Shown one piece after another: positions 35,249 through 43,358 of a stretch of DNA of 64,000 nucleotides. Under the pieces are notes generated by a model. The model had not been told where the DNA came from. It searched no databases and saw only the letters and a program-made list of their open reading frames with translations. This stretch comes from CBDCUW01 sp963734865 (GTDB lineage: Bacteria; Planctomycetota; Planctomycetia; Pirellulales; Pirellulaceae): the NCBI GenBank assembly GCA_963734865.1, contig CAVTIV010000019.1, forward strand, positions 310,001 to 374,000, written 5' to 3'. The position numbers and the translations under genes are program-made. Position 1 is the first letter of the stretch. Each line of letters starts with the position of its first letter.

Positions 35249-38200
35249 ATGCCCGTGAATTCGCCCGAAGCGATGAAGAAAATTCCACTCGCCATCGTCG
35301 GCATGGCGTGTCGATTGCCGGGGGCGGATAACCTGGAGGAATATTGGCAGCTGATCAGCGAAGGGCGATCGGCCATCGCGGAGGTGCCTGCCGAGCTGCT
35401 TGATCAGGATCTGTACTTCGACCCCCGCAAGGGAGTTCGCAACAAGACCTACTCGAAGCTCGCTGCGCTCGTGAAGAGCAAGGAGTTTCGGCACGATCAG
35501 TGTCCGATTTCGCAGGAACTTGCCGACGCGGTCGATCACTGCCATTTACTGATGTGTCAGACGGCACATGAAGCGTTGGTCCATGGAGGCTTTGATCCGT
35601 TCCATTTGCCCACGCGAAACGTTGCGGTTTATATCGGGCACGCCCAGGGCAGCGAGAAGGCGGGTGACAACACGTACGGGACGGGCATTGAGGAAGCGGC
35701 TCAGTTTCTCCGCGAAGTCGACGAATTTCGATCGCTGACGGCCGAGACGCAGCAAGCGGTGATCGATGAGTTGATTGCTGATGTGCAGGGTCGGATGCCG
35801 CAGGTCACGGCACAAACCGACTTCATCGCGGGGCACATGGTCGCCGGGGTGATCACCAAGGCATTTGGTCTGACGGGCCCATTTTTGGCGCTCAACTCGG
35901 CCTGCGCGTCATCGCTGCAAGCGATCATGATGGGAGCCCGCGCCTTGCAATCGGGTCAGGTCGAGATGGCGATCGTTGGCGGCGCGTCGGACTGCAAGTC
36001 CGATTCGCTGGTGCTGTTCTCGGCCGCCCAGTCGATGAGCGCCACGGGCAGTCGACCATTCGACGCCAGCGCCGATGGCCTGGTCATGGGTGAGGGTTAC
36101 GTGTGCATGGTCATGAAGACATTGGAGCGAGCGCTGGCCGACGGTGACCGCATTCAGGCAATCGTTTCGGGCGCGGGCGTGGCCTCCGACGGCAAGGGGA
36201 AAAGCCTCTGGGCGCCCCGCAAGGAAGGTCAGCTCAAGGCGATGCAACGGGCTTATGAACATGGCCTCGATCCAGGCAAACTGCAATACCTCGAGGCTCA
36301 CTCGACAGCGACCCAGCTTGGCGATGCGACGGAGATCAGCTCGGTCACGGAGTTTTTGGAAGATGTCTTTCCGTCAGGTCATAAGATTCCCGTCACCAGT
36401 GTGAAGGCGAACATCGGCCACACGCTGGAAGCCGCCGGGATGGCGGGTGTGATCAAATCGGTGCTGTGCATGCAGCGCGGCATGATCCCGCCGGCGATCA
36501 ACATCGAGCAGATCAATCCTAAAATCGATTGGCAACAGGCACCGGTCTACGTGCCGCTGCAGCCGGAACCGTGGCCTGCTCAGCCGGACGGATCGCCGCG
36601 ACGTGCGGGCGTGAACGCCTTCGGCATCGGTGGCCTGAACATGCACATTGTGATTGACGAGTACCTGCCGCAGGCGGCGCGGGCGCTGGTCGAGTCCGTG
36701 TCGCGATTGAGTCCCCAGGGCGTGCCGGCCACGTTGGTACCGGGCAGCGACGAGGCGAGTTTGGCGATTGTCGGCATCGGCTGCGTCCAGCCGGGCGCCT
36801 TGAATCGCGAACAGTTTTGGCAGCTGTTGGTTGAGGGACGCGATCCCAAGACGTCCGTGCCTCCGGGACGCTGGCAAGCCGATATCTATCACTCCCCCGA
36901 TGCGACCGGGCCGCATCGCACGCCGACGACCCAGGGCGGATACATCACGAACTTTGAGTATGATTGGCGGCGGCATAAGGTGCCACCCAAACAGGTCGAA
37001 CGGGCCGATCCGCTACAATTCATGCTGCTGACGGCAGCTGACGAGGCGATCGCCGATAGCGGGTACCACGAAAAGCCTTTTGATCGCACCCGTGTTGGCG
37101 TGATCATGGGCACGGAATTTGGCGGCGACTTCAGTTATCAGTTGCAAATGGCGCTGCGGATTCCCGAGATGCAACGTGTGGTGCGGCGGTCGCTGGCACA
37201 GCGTGGTCTGAACTCCGAAACGATTCAGGCGGTCGAGCAGCATTTTGCCGATGTGTTGTTGAGCCATTGGCCCGCCTTGATCGATGAAAGCGGTAGCTTC
37301 AGCAGCAGCTCGCTCGCTTCGAGGATCACCAAGACGTGGGACTTGATGGGCGGTGCGGTCACGATTGACTGTGGATCGGCCTCACCGCTGGCGGCGCTCA
37401 ACCTGGCCTCGGACATGCTGTTGGCGGGCGATACCGACATGATGGTTTGCTGTGCCGGGCAGCGGTGCATGGGTGTCACGACCTACGAGATGTTCGCGGC
37501 CACCGGCATGCTCGACACCTCCGGGCAACCTCACGCGATGTTTGACCGCGGTTTCGCCGGTGTCGTACCGGGCGAAGGTGTCGGTGTCGTGATCCTGAAA
37601 CGGCTGACAGATGCGCAACGCGATGGCGACAAAATCCACGCAATCATCCGCAGTACGGCCGCCGCGCATGGCAGCAGTTGGGGCGAGGCGTTTCGATTGT
37701 CGCTACATCGATCGTGCGTTGCCGCCGACGTCCAGCCCACCGATGTCGCAATGTGGGAGACCAACGGGACCGGACAACCCGAGGGCGACGTGCAATTCGC
37801 GGCCAGCTTTGTGGAATCCCAAGCCGGCAACCGCGAAACGCCGGCGTTGATTGGCTCGGTCGCGAGTCTGCTGGGGCACGCCTCCGGCGGAACGGCGATG
37901 GCGTCCCTGATCAAGGCTTGCTTGGCGCTGGAGACCGGCGAGATGCCGGGAACGGCCGGCATGACTTCGCCGATAGACGTGCTCGAGCAGAACGCGAAGC
38001 TCGTCAAGGCGTCGGCCGAACTCAGTCCGATCGATTACCAGACCGCTGACGGCCGACGACTGGGTGTTGTCAGCACGGCCGTGAAGCGATTGGTCTACAA
38101 CCTGATATTGGAACGTGGCACCAAACTGCCGCTGCGCACCGTCCTTCGTCAACAGCCGTCTCTCTCCGCGATGCCACCCGCGATGCCACCACGTACCACC

Positions 38201-40138
38201 TCATCGATGCCTGCTGCCATGCCCGTTGATCCGACCGCTGCCCGTTCGTCTTCGCAAAATGTTCCTCCTGTTCCTCTCGCCGCCGACCCATCGATCGGAT
38301 CGAGCCGAGCTTCAGCCAAAACCGAGGGGTCGGCCAAGACGGATTGGCGTATTTGTCGCTGCGGCGCGACGAACATGGCAGAGTGGAAGACCAAGCTGGG
38401 AATGTTGTCAACCGATCCGCGGGGCTGGTTCCAGCTGGCCGATCGACCGTTCGACCAGGAGCAAAAGTACCGTCTGGCGGTGATCGCGGACTCACCGGCG
38501 ATGCTCGAAAAGAAAGTGCAAGTCGCGGCACAGCATATTGACAATCCCGCGGCCCAAGCTGCGCTCGATCAACAAGGCATCATCTTTCGCAAGCGGAGCG
38601 ACGCCAAGCCGCGTATCGCTTTCTTGTTCCCGGGACAAGGGTCACAGTACTTCGGGATGTTGCAAGATTTGGTCTCCTCGTGTCCGTCTGCCCAGCGAGC
38701 GATGCGAAGCATGGATACGGTGCTGCAGCGTCACGGCTATCAGACCTTTGCAGAGATGGCATGGGAGCCGAATTCTGGTCTCGGTAGCGATGTCTGGACC
38801 ACACAAGTGGCGATGCTGGTTGCCGATGCCATCGTCCACAGCGCTCTGTCCGATCTTGGTATCCAGGCGGATGTGGTGGCCGGTCATAGCTATGGTGAAT
38901 TTTCCGCGTTATTGGCGGCGCAGTCCTGGAGCTTCGAGCAAGTGCTCGCGGTGACGCGGGCACGCTGCAGCGGTATCGAAGCCTGTTCGACAGCGCGAGG
39001 CGGCATGCTGGCGACCAACGCGCCGGCTACTGTCGTCGAGTCGCTCGCCGGTCAGCCCGCCTTTGCCGGACAAGTCTTCTTGGCCAATTTCAACGCTCCC
39101 GATCAAACAGTGATGGGGGGACGCAGCGAAGCGTTGCAAAGTTTCGCGACCGCCATTGGTCAGCATGGCTACCAGGCAAAGATGATCGCAGTTCCCTCGC
39201 CCTTCCATACTCCGCTGATGAAAGATGCAGCGGGACCACTGATCGCGGCGCTGGAGGCAGCGACCATTCGACCCCCACGCATTCCTCTTCTAAGCGTGGT
39301 TAACAATCGCTACGTTTCTGACCCAAGAGAGATTCGCCGCAACCTGGTCGCGCACCTGATGTCTCCGGTGCGCTACGTCGATCTCGTGCAACGTCTGATC
39401 GAGGAACAGCCGACGGTGCTGGTGGAAGTGGGTCCACAGCAGACACTGACGCGTCTGCACCGCAAAATCCTCGAGGGTCAAACGATCATCGCGGTGGCCA
39501 CCGATCATCCGAAACGGGCGGGCCAAGAGAATCTGCTCGCCGCCAAGGCGTTGCTGGAGTGCGTCGGTGCCTTCACGCCGGCGACAATCAACCGCCGCGC
39601 CGAATCGAGGACCAACGCGCAAGCGTTATCCGCGAGCCAACCGGAACTGCTTCATTTTGACGCGACCCAAGTGCGACGCGAGAAGATGCGCCAGACCGCC
39701 GCCGGGGCCAAGCCCACCGGCGCAACATCACCACCGCTTCGGGCAGCAACCGCGGCACCCATCGCGCGGGTCTCGAACTCACAAGCCACACAGCCGCCGG
39801 TGAACCACACTCCGGTCACGCCGGCGAAGGTAAACCACGCTCCGATCACGCCAGCTCCGATCACGCCAGCTCCGATCACGCCGGCTCCGGGCCGCCCTAC
39901 GGCATCCCCGATGGTGAAGCCGGTCGTGCGAGCGATCCCGCCAGTGCCGGCGAGCGCTCCCCGAGTTCCCCCTCGCAGTCGATGGCCGACGATTCCCGTC
40001 GATCGAACTTTGCCGAATCGCCCGTCGCGTCGTCGGCCTCCCCTGCTCCACTCGATACCAAACCGCAGCCATCCGCAGGTCACGCCGCAACTGGCTCCGC
40101 CGCCGTTGCGACTGCCGATCTGGAGACGTTCATGGTGA
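35249..40138 (+). CDS. PUFA/HglE-type synthase, segment 1: KS, KS-like chain-length factor, AT
   Basis: First of five frame-broken pieces of one multidomain synthase. KS1 (about 35273-36700) has the full triad: active-site Cys at 35903-35905 (NSACASS), EAHSTAT and ANIGHTLEAAG. KS2 (about 36760-38130) carries DCGSASP (Ser at 37376-37378 where Cys is expected) and ETNGTGQ in place of the first His, but keeps LLGHASGG; it is a decarboxylating chain-length factor rather than a condensing KS. The AT (about 38600-39590) has FPGQGSQYF and GHSYGEFSA (Ser at 38888-38890). A proline-rich linker follows. The ATG at 35249 is chosen (GGGAG upstream); 35273 is also possible. After about 39.95 kb the frame is lost to a break and the last ~60 residues are not real. 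Confidence 0.88.
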   Translation: MPVNSPEAMKKIPLAIVGMACRLPGADNLEEYWQLISEGRSAIAEVPAELLDQDLYFDPRKGVRNKTYSKLAALVKSKEFRHDQCPISQELADAVDHCHLLMCQTAHEALVHGGFDPFHLPTRNVAVYIGHAQGSEKAGDNTYGTGIEEAAQFLREVDEFRSLTAETQQAVIDELIADVQGRMPQVTAQTDFIAGHMVAGVITKAFGLTGPFLALNSACASSLQAIMMGARALQSGQVEMAIVGGASDCKSDSLVLFSAAQSMSATGSRPFDASADGLVMGEGYVCMVMKTLERALADGDRIQAIVSGAGVASDGKGKSLWAPRKEGQLKAMQRAYEHGLDPGKLQYLEAHSTATQLGDATEISSVTEFLEDVFPSGHKIPVTSVKANIGHTLEAAGMAGVIKSVLCMQRGMIPPAINIEQINPKIDWQQAPVYVPLQPEPWPAQPDGSPRRAGVNAFGIGGLNMHIVIDEYLPQAARALVESVSRLSPQGVPATLVPGSDEASLAIVGIGCVQPGALNREQFWQLLVEGRDPKTSVPPGRWQADIYHSPDATGPHRTPTTQGGYITNFEYDWRRHKVPPKQVERADPLQFMLLTAADEAIADSGYHEKPFDRTRVGVIMGTEFGGDFSYQLQMALRIPEMQRVVRRSLAQRGLNSETIQAVEQHFADVLLSHWPALIDESGSFSSSSLASRITKTWDLMGGAVTIDCGSASPLAALNLASDMLLAGDTDMMVCCAGQRCMGVTTYEMFAATGMLDTSGQPHAMFDRGFAGVVPGEGVGVVILKRLTDAQRDGDKIHAIIRSTAAAHGSSWGEAFRLSLHRSCVAADVQPTDVAMWETNGTGQPEGDVQFAASFVESQAGNRETPALIGSVASLLGHASGGTAMASLIKACLALETGEMPGTAGMTSPIDVLEQNAKLVKASAELSPIDYQTADGRRLGVVSTAVKRLVYNLILERGTKLPLRTVLRQQPSLSAMPPAMPPRTTSSMPAAMPVDPTAARSSSQNVPPVPLAADPSIGSSRASAKTEGSAKTDWRICRCGATNMAEWKTKLGMLSTDPRGWFQLADRPFDQEQKYRLAVIADSPAMLEKKVQVAAQHIDNPAAQAALDQQGIIFRKRSDAKPRIAFLFPGQGSQYFGMLQDLVSSCPSAQRAMRSMDTVLQRHGYQTFAEMAWEPNSGLGSDVWTTQVAMLVADAIVHSALSDLGIQADVVAGHSYGEFSALLAAQSWSFEQVLAVTRARCSGIEACSTARGGMLATNAPATVVESLAGQPAFAGQVFLANFNAPDQTVMGGRSEALQSFATAIGQHGYQAKMIAVPSPFHTPLMKDAAGPLIAALEAATIRPPRIPLLSVVNNRYVSDPREIRRNLVAHLMSPVRYVDLVQRLIEEQPTVLVEVGPQQTLTRLHRKILEGQTIIAVATDHPKRAGQENLLAAKALLECVGAFTPATINRRAESRTNAQALSASQPELLHFDATQVRREKMRQTAAGAKPTGATSPPLRAATAAPIARVSNSQATQPPVNHTPVTPAKVNHAPITPAPITPAPITPAPGRPTASPMVKPVVRAIPPVPASAPRVPPRSRWPTIPVDRTLPNRPSRRRPPLLHSIPNRSHPQVTPQLAPPPLRLPIWRRSW
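39839..39883. repeat. 15-bp tandem repeat, three copies
   Basis: The unit GCTCCGATCACGCCA recurs at 39839, 39854 and 39869 (last base G in the third), encoding Ala-Pro-Ile-Thr-Pro repeats of the linker between AT and ACP1. It is adjacent to a frame break, so replication or assembly slippage here is a candidate cause. Confidence 0.9.
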
Positions 40139-41217
40139 ACTTCGTCGTCGAGCAAACCGGATACCCGCCCGAGGTGGTCGAGCTCGATGCCGATCTGGAG
40201 GCCGACCTCGGCATCGATTCGATCAAGAAGGCACAGCTCTTCGGTGAGTTGCAGGAATATTTTGACGTCACGGCCAGCGAAGATCTGACGCTCGACCAAT
40301 TCCCAACATTGCGGCACATCGTGCGGTTCCTTGACCAGGCAACCTCGGGGCCAACCGTCACTGCCGCCGAACCGATCGCCGCAGCGGCCGATTCGGCGAC
40401 CGTCTCACCCCCGGCGATCGCACCAGTCGTTACATCGCCTGTGACGCAAGCGGCGCCTGTTGCTCAAGCGTCGACGCCGGTACCCGCGGCCGCGACGACG
40501 CCGCCGGACGCGCCGGTTGCTGCCGGATCCAATACGGCCGATCTCGAGCGTTTCATGGTGAACTTCGTCGTCGAGCAAACCGGATACCCGCCCGAAGTGG
40601 TCGAGCTCGATGCCGACTTGGAAGCGGACCTGGGGATCGATTCGATCAAGAAGGCACAGTTGTTCGGCGAACTGCAGGAGTACTTCGACGTCGCGCCGAG
40701 CGAAGATCTCACGCTCGATCAATTTCCGACGCTGCGTCACATCGTCCGGTTCCTGAGTCAAGCAACCTCCGCAGCAACAACCTCCGCAGCGGAACCGGTC
40801 ACGTCGGCCGCGATGTCACACCCTGTGAGCAGACCGGTCACGGCGGCGCCCGCGGCTCAAGCAGCGGCTCGAGCAGCCCCGCGACTCAAGCAGCGCCCGC
40901 GGCTCAAGCAGCGCCCGCGGCTCAAGCGGCGCACCCGTTGCTCAAGTGGCGCCCGTTGCTCAAGTGGCGTCCGTTGGTCAAGTGGCGTCCGTTGGTCAAG
41001 TGGCGAGGGAATCGCAGGTGGCAGCGGAGTCCCCGGCCGCAGCCGCTGCGCAACCAGCGCCCGTTGCCGGCGGATCCAAGACGGCCGATCTCGAGCAGTT
41101 CATGGTGAACTTCGTCGTCGAGCAGACCGGATACCCGCCCGAAGTGGTCGAGCTCGATGCCGACTTGGAAGCGGATTTGGGGATCGATTCGATCAAGAAA
41201 GCGCAGCTGTTCGGTGA
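39982..41217 (+). CDS. PUFA/HglE-type synthase, segment 2: ACP1 and ACP2
   Basis: Second synthase piece in a different frame (shift -1 near 39.9-39.98 kb). It holds two acyl-carrier domains, each with DLGIDSIKKAQLFGELQEYF; the phosphopantetheine serines are at 40219-40221 and 40642-40644. The sequence is natural through the second ACP and the following linker to about 40880; beyond that the frame turns into arginine/serine-rich nonsense, so the real protein continues in another frame. The listed start (ATG 39982) is not a true gene start but the first Met after the break. Confidence 0.8.
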   Translation: MADDSRRSNFAESPVASSASPAPLDTKPQPSAGHAATGSAAVATADLETFMVNFVVEQTGYPPEVVELDADLEADLGIDSIKKAQLFGELQEYFDVTASEDLTLDQFPTLRHIVRFLDQATSGPTVTAAEPIAAAADSATVSPPAIAPVVTSPVTQAAPVAQASTPVPAAATTPPDAPVAAGSNTADLERFMVNFVVEQTGYPPEVVELDADLEADLGIDSIKKAQLFGELQEYFDVAPSEDLTLDQFPTLRHIVRFLSQATSAATTSAAEPVTSAAMSHPVSRPVTAAPAAQAAARAAPRLKQRPRLKQRPRLKRRTRCSSGARCSSGVRWSSGVRWSSGEGIAGGSGVPGRSRCATSARCRRIQDGRSRAVHGELRRRADRIPARSGRARCRLGSGFGDRFDQESAAVR

Positions 41218-41710
41218 GCTGCAGGAGTACTTTGACGTCGAACCCAGCGAAGACTTGACGCTCGACCAGTTCCCGACGCTGCGTCACATCGTGCGGTTTT
41301 TGGACCAGGCCACCAGCGGGGCGAGTGACGTGCCGCCCCTTGACGCGGTCACCAGCGAATTCGCCTCGGCGGCTACCGACGGCGACGTCTCGGCTGCCGA
41401 TCCGTTTGCTCGGTCGCCGTCGGCCTCGCCTGAACCGGCGCCGACCGCGGCAGCATCTGCAAGCGGCAATCGGACGGCCGACCTCGAACAGTTCATGGTA
41501 AACTTTGTGGTCGAGCAGACCGGATATCCGCCCGAGGTGGTCGAGCTCGATGCCGACTTGGAAGCGGATTTGGGGATCGATTCGATCAAGAAAGCGCAGC
41601 TGTTTGGCGAGCTACAGGAATACTTCGACGTGGAGCCGGGCGAAGATTTGACGCTTGACCAGTTCCCCACACTGCGTCACATCGTGCGGTTTTTGGATCA
41701 GGCGACCGGG
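40108..41710. repeat. Four near-identical tandem ACP-coding repeats
   Basis: Four copies of an approximately 240-bp ACP unit lie around 40110-40345, 40535-40765, 41085-41310 and 41485-41710. All four encode the same 35-40 residue core around GIDSIKK (Ser codons at 40219, 40642, 41189 and 41582), while linkers differ. Such homogenised ACP arrays are typical of PUFA synthases and imply gene conversion or recent duplication. Confidence 0.9.
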
Positions 41711-42943
41711 GGGCCGTCTCCGCCCGAATCGCCGCGACAGCCGGTGCTGCAGCCAGCCGTGGGGGAAACCAGCGTCCACCCTACCGCTGGCCTGGGCGCG
41801 ATTGATTCGGTCGAGCGCTCAGGCCATTTCCCAACCCCGCTCCACGATCCGGTGTCGACGGCGGTTCCATTGGAGTGTTCGATCACCGGGTCCGTGGCGA
41901 CGACGGATCGTCGCACGATTGCTTTGCAGCGCGTGCTGCGACGGTTTGCCGATTGTGCCGAAGAACGATCGGGTCGTGCTGAGGTGTCGGCGGCGGCGCT
42001 CATCGCGCAGCTGACACCGGCCGCGCGGGCCGAGTTGGAAAGATTGGCCGACGAGGCATCGGTTCCGATCGAGAATGTTGTCGCGTTGGCCGAGGCGTTG
42101 TCGCCCGAAATGACGGCCCCCGATGCTCAGGCGGCTTTCGCGGTCGCAACCAATCCGTTCGGCGTCGCGACGCATGCCGTCGCCACACGCCTGCCGCTCT
42201 CGGGTAGGCTCGCGGCATCGGTCGAAGCTCAGATCACGACTTGGGGTCCTGGCCAGGGCGTTGCCGGTGCGATGGTCGGGATCGCCGGACTGCCCGGCGG
42301 CACCTGCGGGATCAACGCCCGTGGGATCAGCATGACAATGGGCAGCACGGCAGCGGACCTGCCCGCAGCGGCATCGGTATTGCGGTCGCTGGAATTGCGG
42401 ATGGCGGTGCCGCAGGTGTTGGCCACGGCCAACGACCTTCAGGCGGCGGTTGATCGACTGCAATCGTACATTTGGCTCGGCCCCTGGACCGCTTGGCTCG
42501 GGCAATTGCGTGAGGGCGCTGCCTACCGTGTCGACTGTGACGGGACGACCTTGACATTGGTTGACGAAGACGAGGCGGTCGTGACTGCGGAGATGCAGTC
42601 GAAGCTGACGGCTTCAACACCGACCCACCTGCGGTTCCTGATCCAACCGGGAACGGACACGCTGGCCGTGGACGGAGGACAGACTTCCCCAATCGCTCCG
42701 CAGCAAGTGCCGTCGTTTGATCTTCGTTGTCTGACACAGACGTCTGGGGACGAAATCGCGCCGACGCGAGCAGGCCGACTCACCGACGCGAGCAGGGGCC
42801 GACGCGACGCGAGCAGTGGCCGACGCGCCGACGGCCACCGGATCTCGGCAATCACGTGTGCGAGCGGTACCGGATGGAACTGGCGGAGTTGCGACTACCC
42901 AGCGACACGCCGGCCATGTTTGTGCCGCAGGGAGCAGTGCTGA
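40946..42943 (+). CDS. PUFA/HglE-type synthase, segment 3: ACP3, ACP4 and C45-like region
   Basis: Third piece. Two frame breaks (about 40882 and 40930) separate it from segment 2; an intervening stretch of about 45 bases (Thr-Gln-Ala-Ala-Pro repeats) lies in the third frame. ACP3 and ACP4 have their serines at 41189-41191 and 41582-41584. From about 41880 to 42700 is a region not usual in such synthases: LERLADEASVPIENVVALAEAL, QAAFAVATNPFG, GPGQGVAGAMVGIAGLPGGTCGINARGISMTMGS and DLQAAVDRLQ, which resemble a C45/acyl-CoA:6-APA acyltransferase domain; the nucleophile Cys position appears to be Ala. The frame is lost by about 42.8 kb in a repeated GC-rich stretch; the last ~60 residues are not real. 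Confidence 0.75.
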   Translation: MAPVAQVASVGQVASVGQVARESQVAAESPAAAAAQPAPVAGGSKTADLEQFMVNFVVEQTGYPPEVVELDADLEADLGIDSIKKAQLFGELQEYFDVEPSEDLTLDQFPTLRHIVRFLDQATSGASDVPPLDAVTSEFASAATDGDVSAADPFARSPSASPEPAPTAAASASGNRTADLEQFMVNFVVEQTGYPPEVVELDADLEADLGIDSIKKAQLFGELQEYFDVEPGEDLTLDQFPTLRHIVRFLDQATGGPSPPESPRQPVLQPAVGETSVHPTAGLGAIDSVERSGHFPTPLHDPVSTAVPLECSITGSVATTDRRTIALQRVLRRFADCAEERSGRAEVSAAALIAQLTPAARAELERLADEASVPIENVVALAEALSPEMTAPDAQAAFAVATNPFGVATHAVATRLPLSGRLAASVEAQITTWGPGQGVAGAMVGIAGLPGGTCGINARGISMTMGSTAADLPAAASVLRSLELRMAVPQVLATANDLQAAVDRLQSYIWLGPWTAWLGQLREGAAYRVDCDGTTLTLVDEDEAVVTAEMQSKLTASTPTHLRFLIQPGTDTLAVDGGQTSPIAPQQVPSFDLRCLTQTSGDEIAPTRAGRLTDASRGRRDASSGRRADGHRISAITCASGTGWNWRSCDYPATRRPCLCRREQC

Positions 42944-43332
42944 TTCTGGGCGATAACCCAATCGCGATGGCTTTGCAGGAAACCGTTCGTCAGGCCGGCA
43001 TGACGGCTCATCGCTTGCCGATCTTGTCGGATCTGCAGTCCACGCTCGATGGGTTCGATGCGTTGTGGCAACAGATGCCCATTGCCCATTTGTTCTTGAT
43101 GACCGGTCGCGACGAGCTGACGGGCGATTCGCTCGATCCCAGTGAGTTCGCCCGTACGCGATATCGCGACGTGACGGTCCCCTACTTTGTGACGCAGCGT
43201 TGGATTCAGCGTGCCAGTGAGGCCAAACGGTTTGATCGGGGCTCGCTCGTTGGCGTGACGAACTTGGGGGGCGATTTCGGTTTCTCAGGCCGGATCGAGC
43301 GGCCCGAAGGCGGGCGCTCACGGGACTGCTGA
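42727..43332 (+). CDS. PUFA/HglE-type synthase, segment 4: N-terminal half of KR1
   Basis: Fourth piece, frame shifted -1 relative to segment 3 between about 42770 and 42860. Natural sequence runs from YRMELAELRLPSDTPAMF to VTNLGGDFGFSGRIERPEGG at 43316 and parallels the KR2 N-terminal subdomain (SMGGDFGLGGVVVPEGG). The missing base near 43316 (expected GGCGGCGCG, found GGCGGGCG) causes the stop at 43332; the real protein continues with ALTGLLKCLFIEY. The listed start is the first ATG in frame, not a genuine start. Confidence 0.75.
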   Translation: MSDTDVWGRNRADASRPTHRREQGPTRREQWPTRRRPPDLGNHVCERYRMELAELRLPSDTPAMFVPQGAVLILGDNPIAMALQETVRQAGMTAHRLPILSDLQSTLDGFDALWQQMPIAHLFLMTGRDELTGDSLDPSEFARTRYRDVTVPYFVTQRWIQRASEAKRFDRGSLVGVTNLGGDFGFSGRIERPEGGRSRDC

Positions 43333-43358
43333 AGTGTCTGTTCATCGAGTACCTCTAT

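Noticed and set aside
40108..41710. Mobile-element or CRISPR-like repeats
   Set aside because: The units encode ACP domains in frame and are explained by domain duplication.
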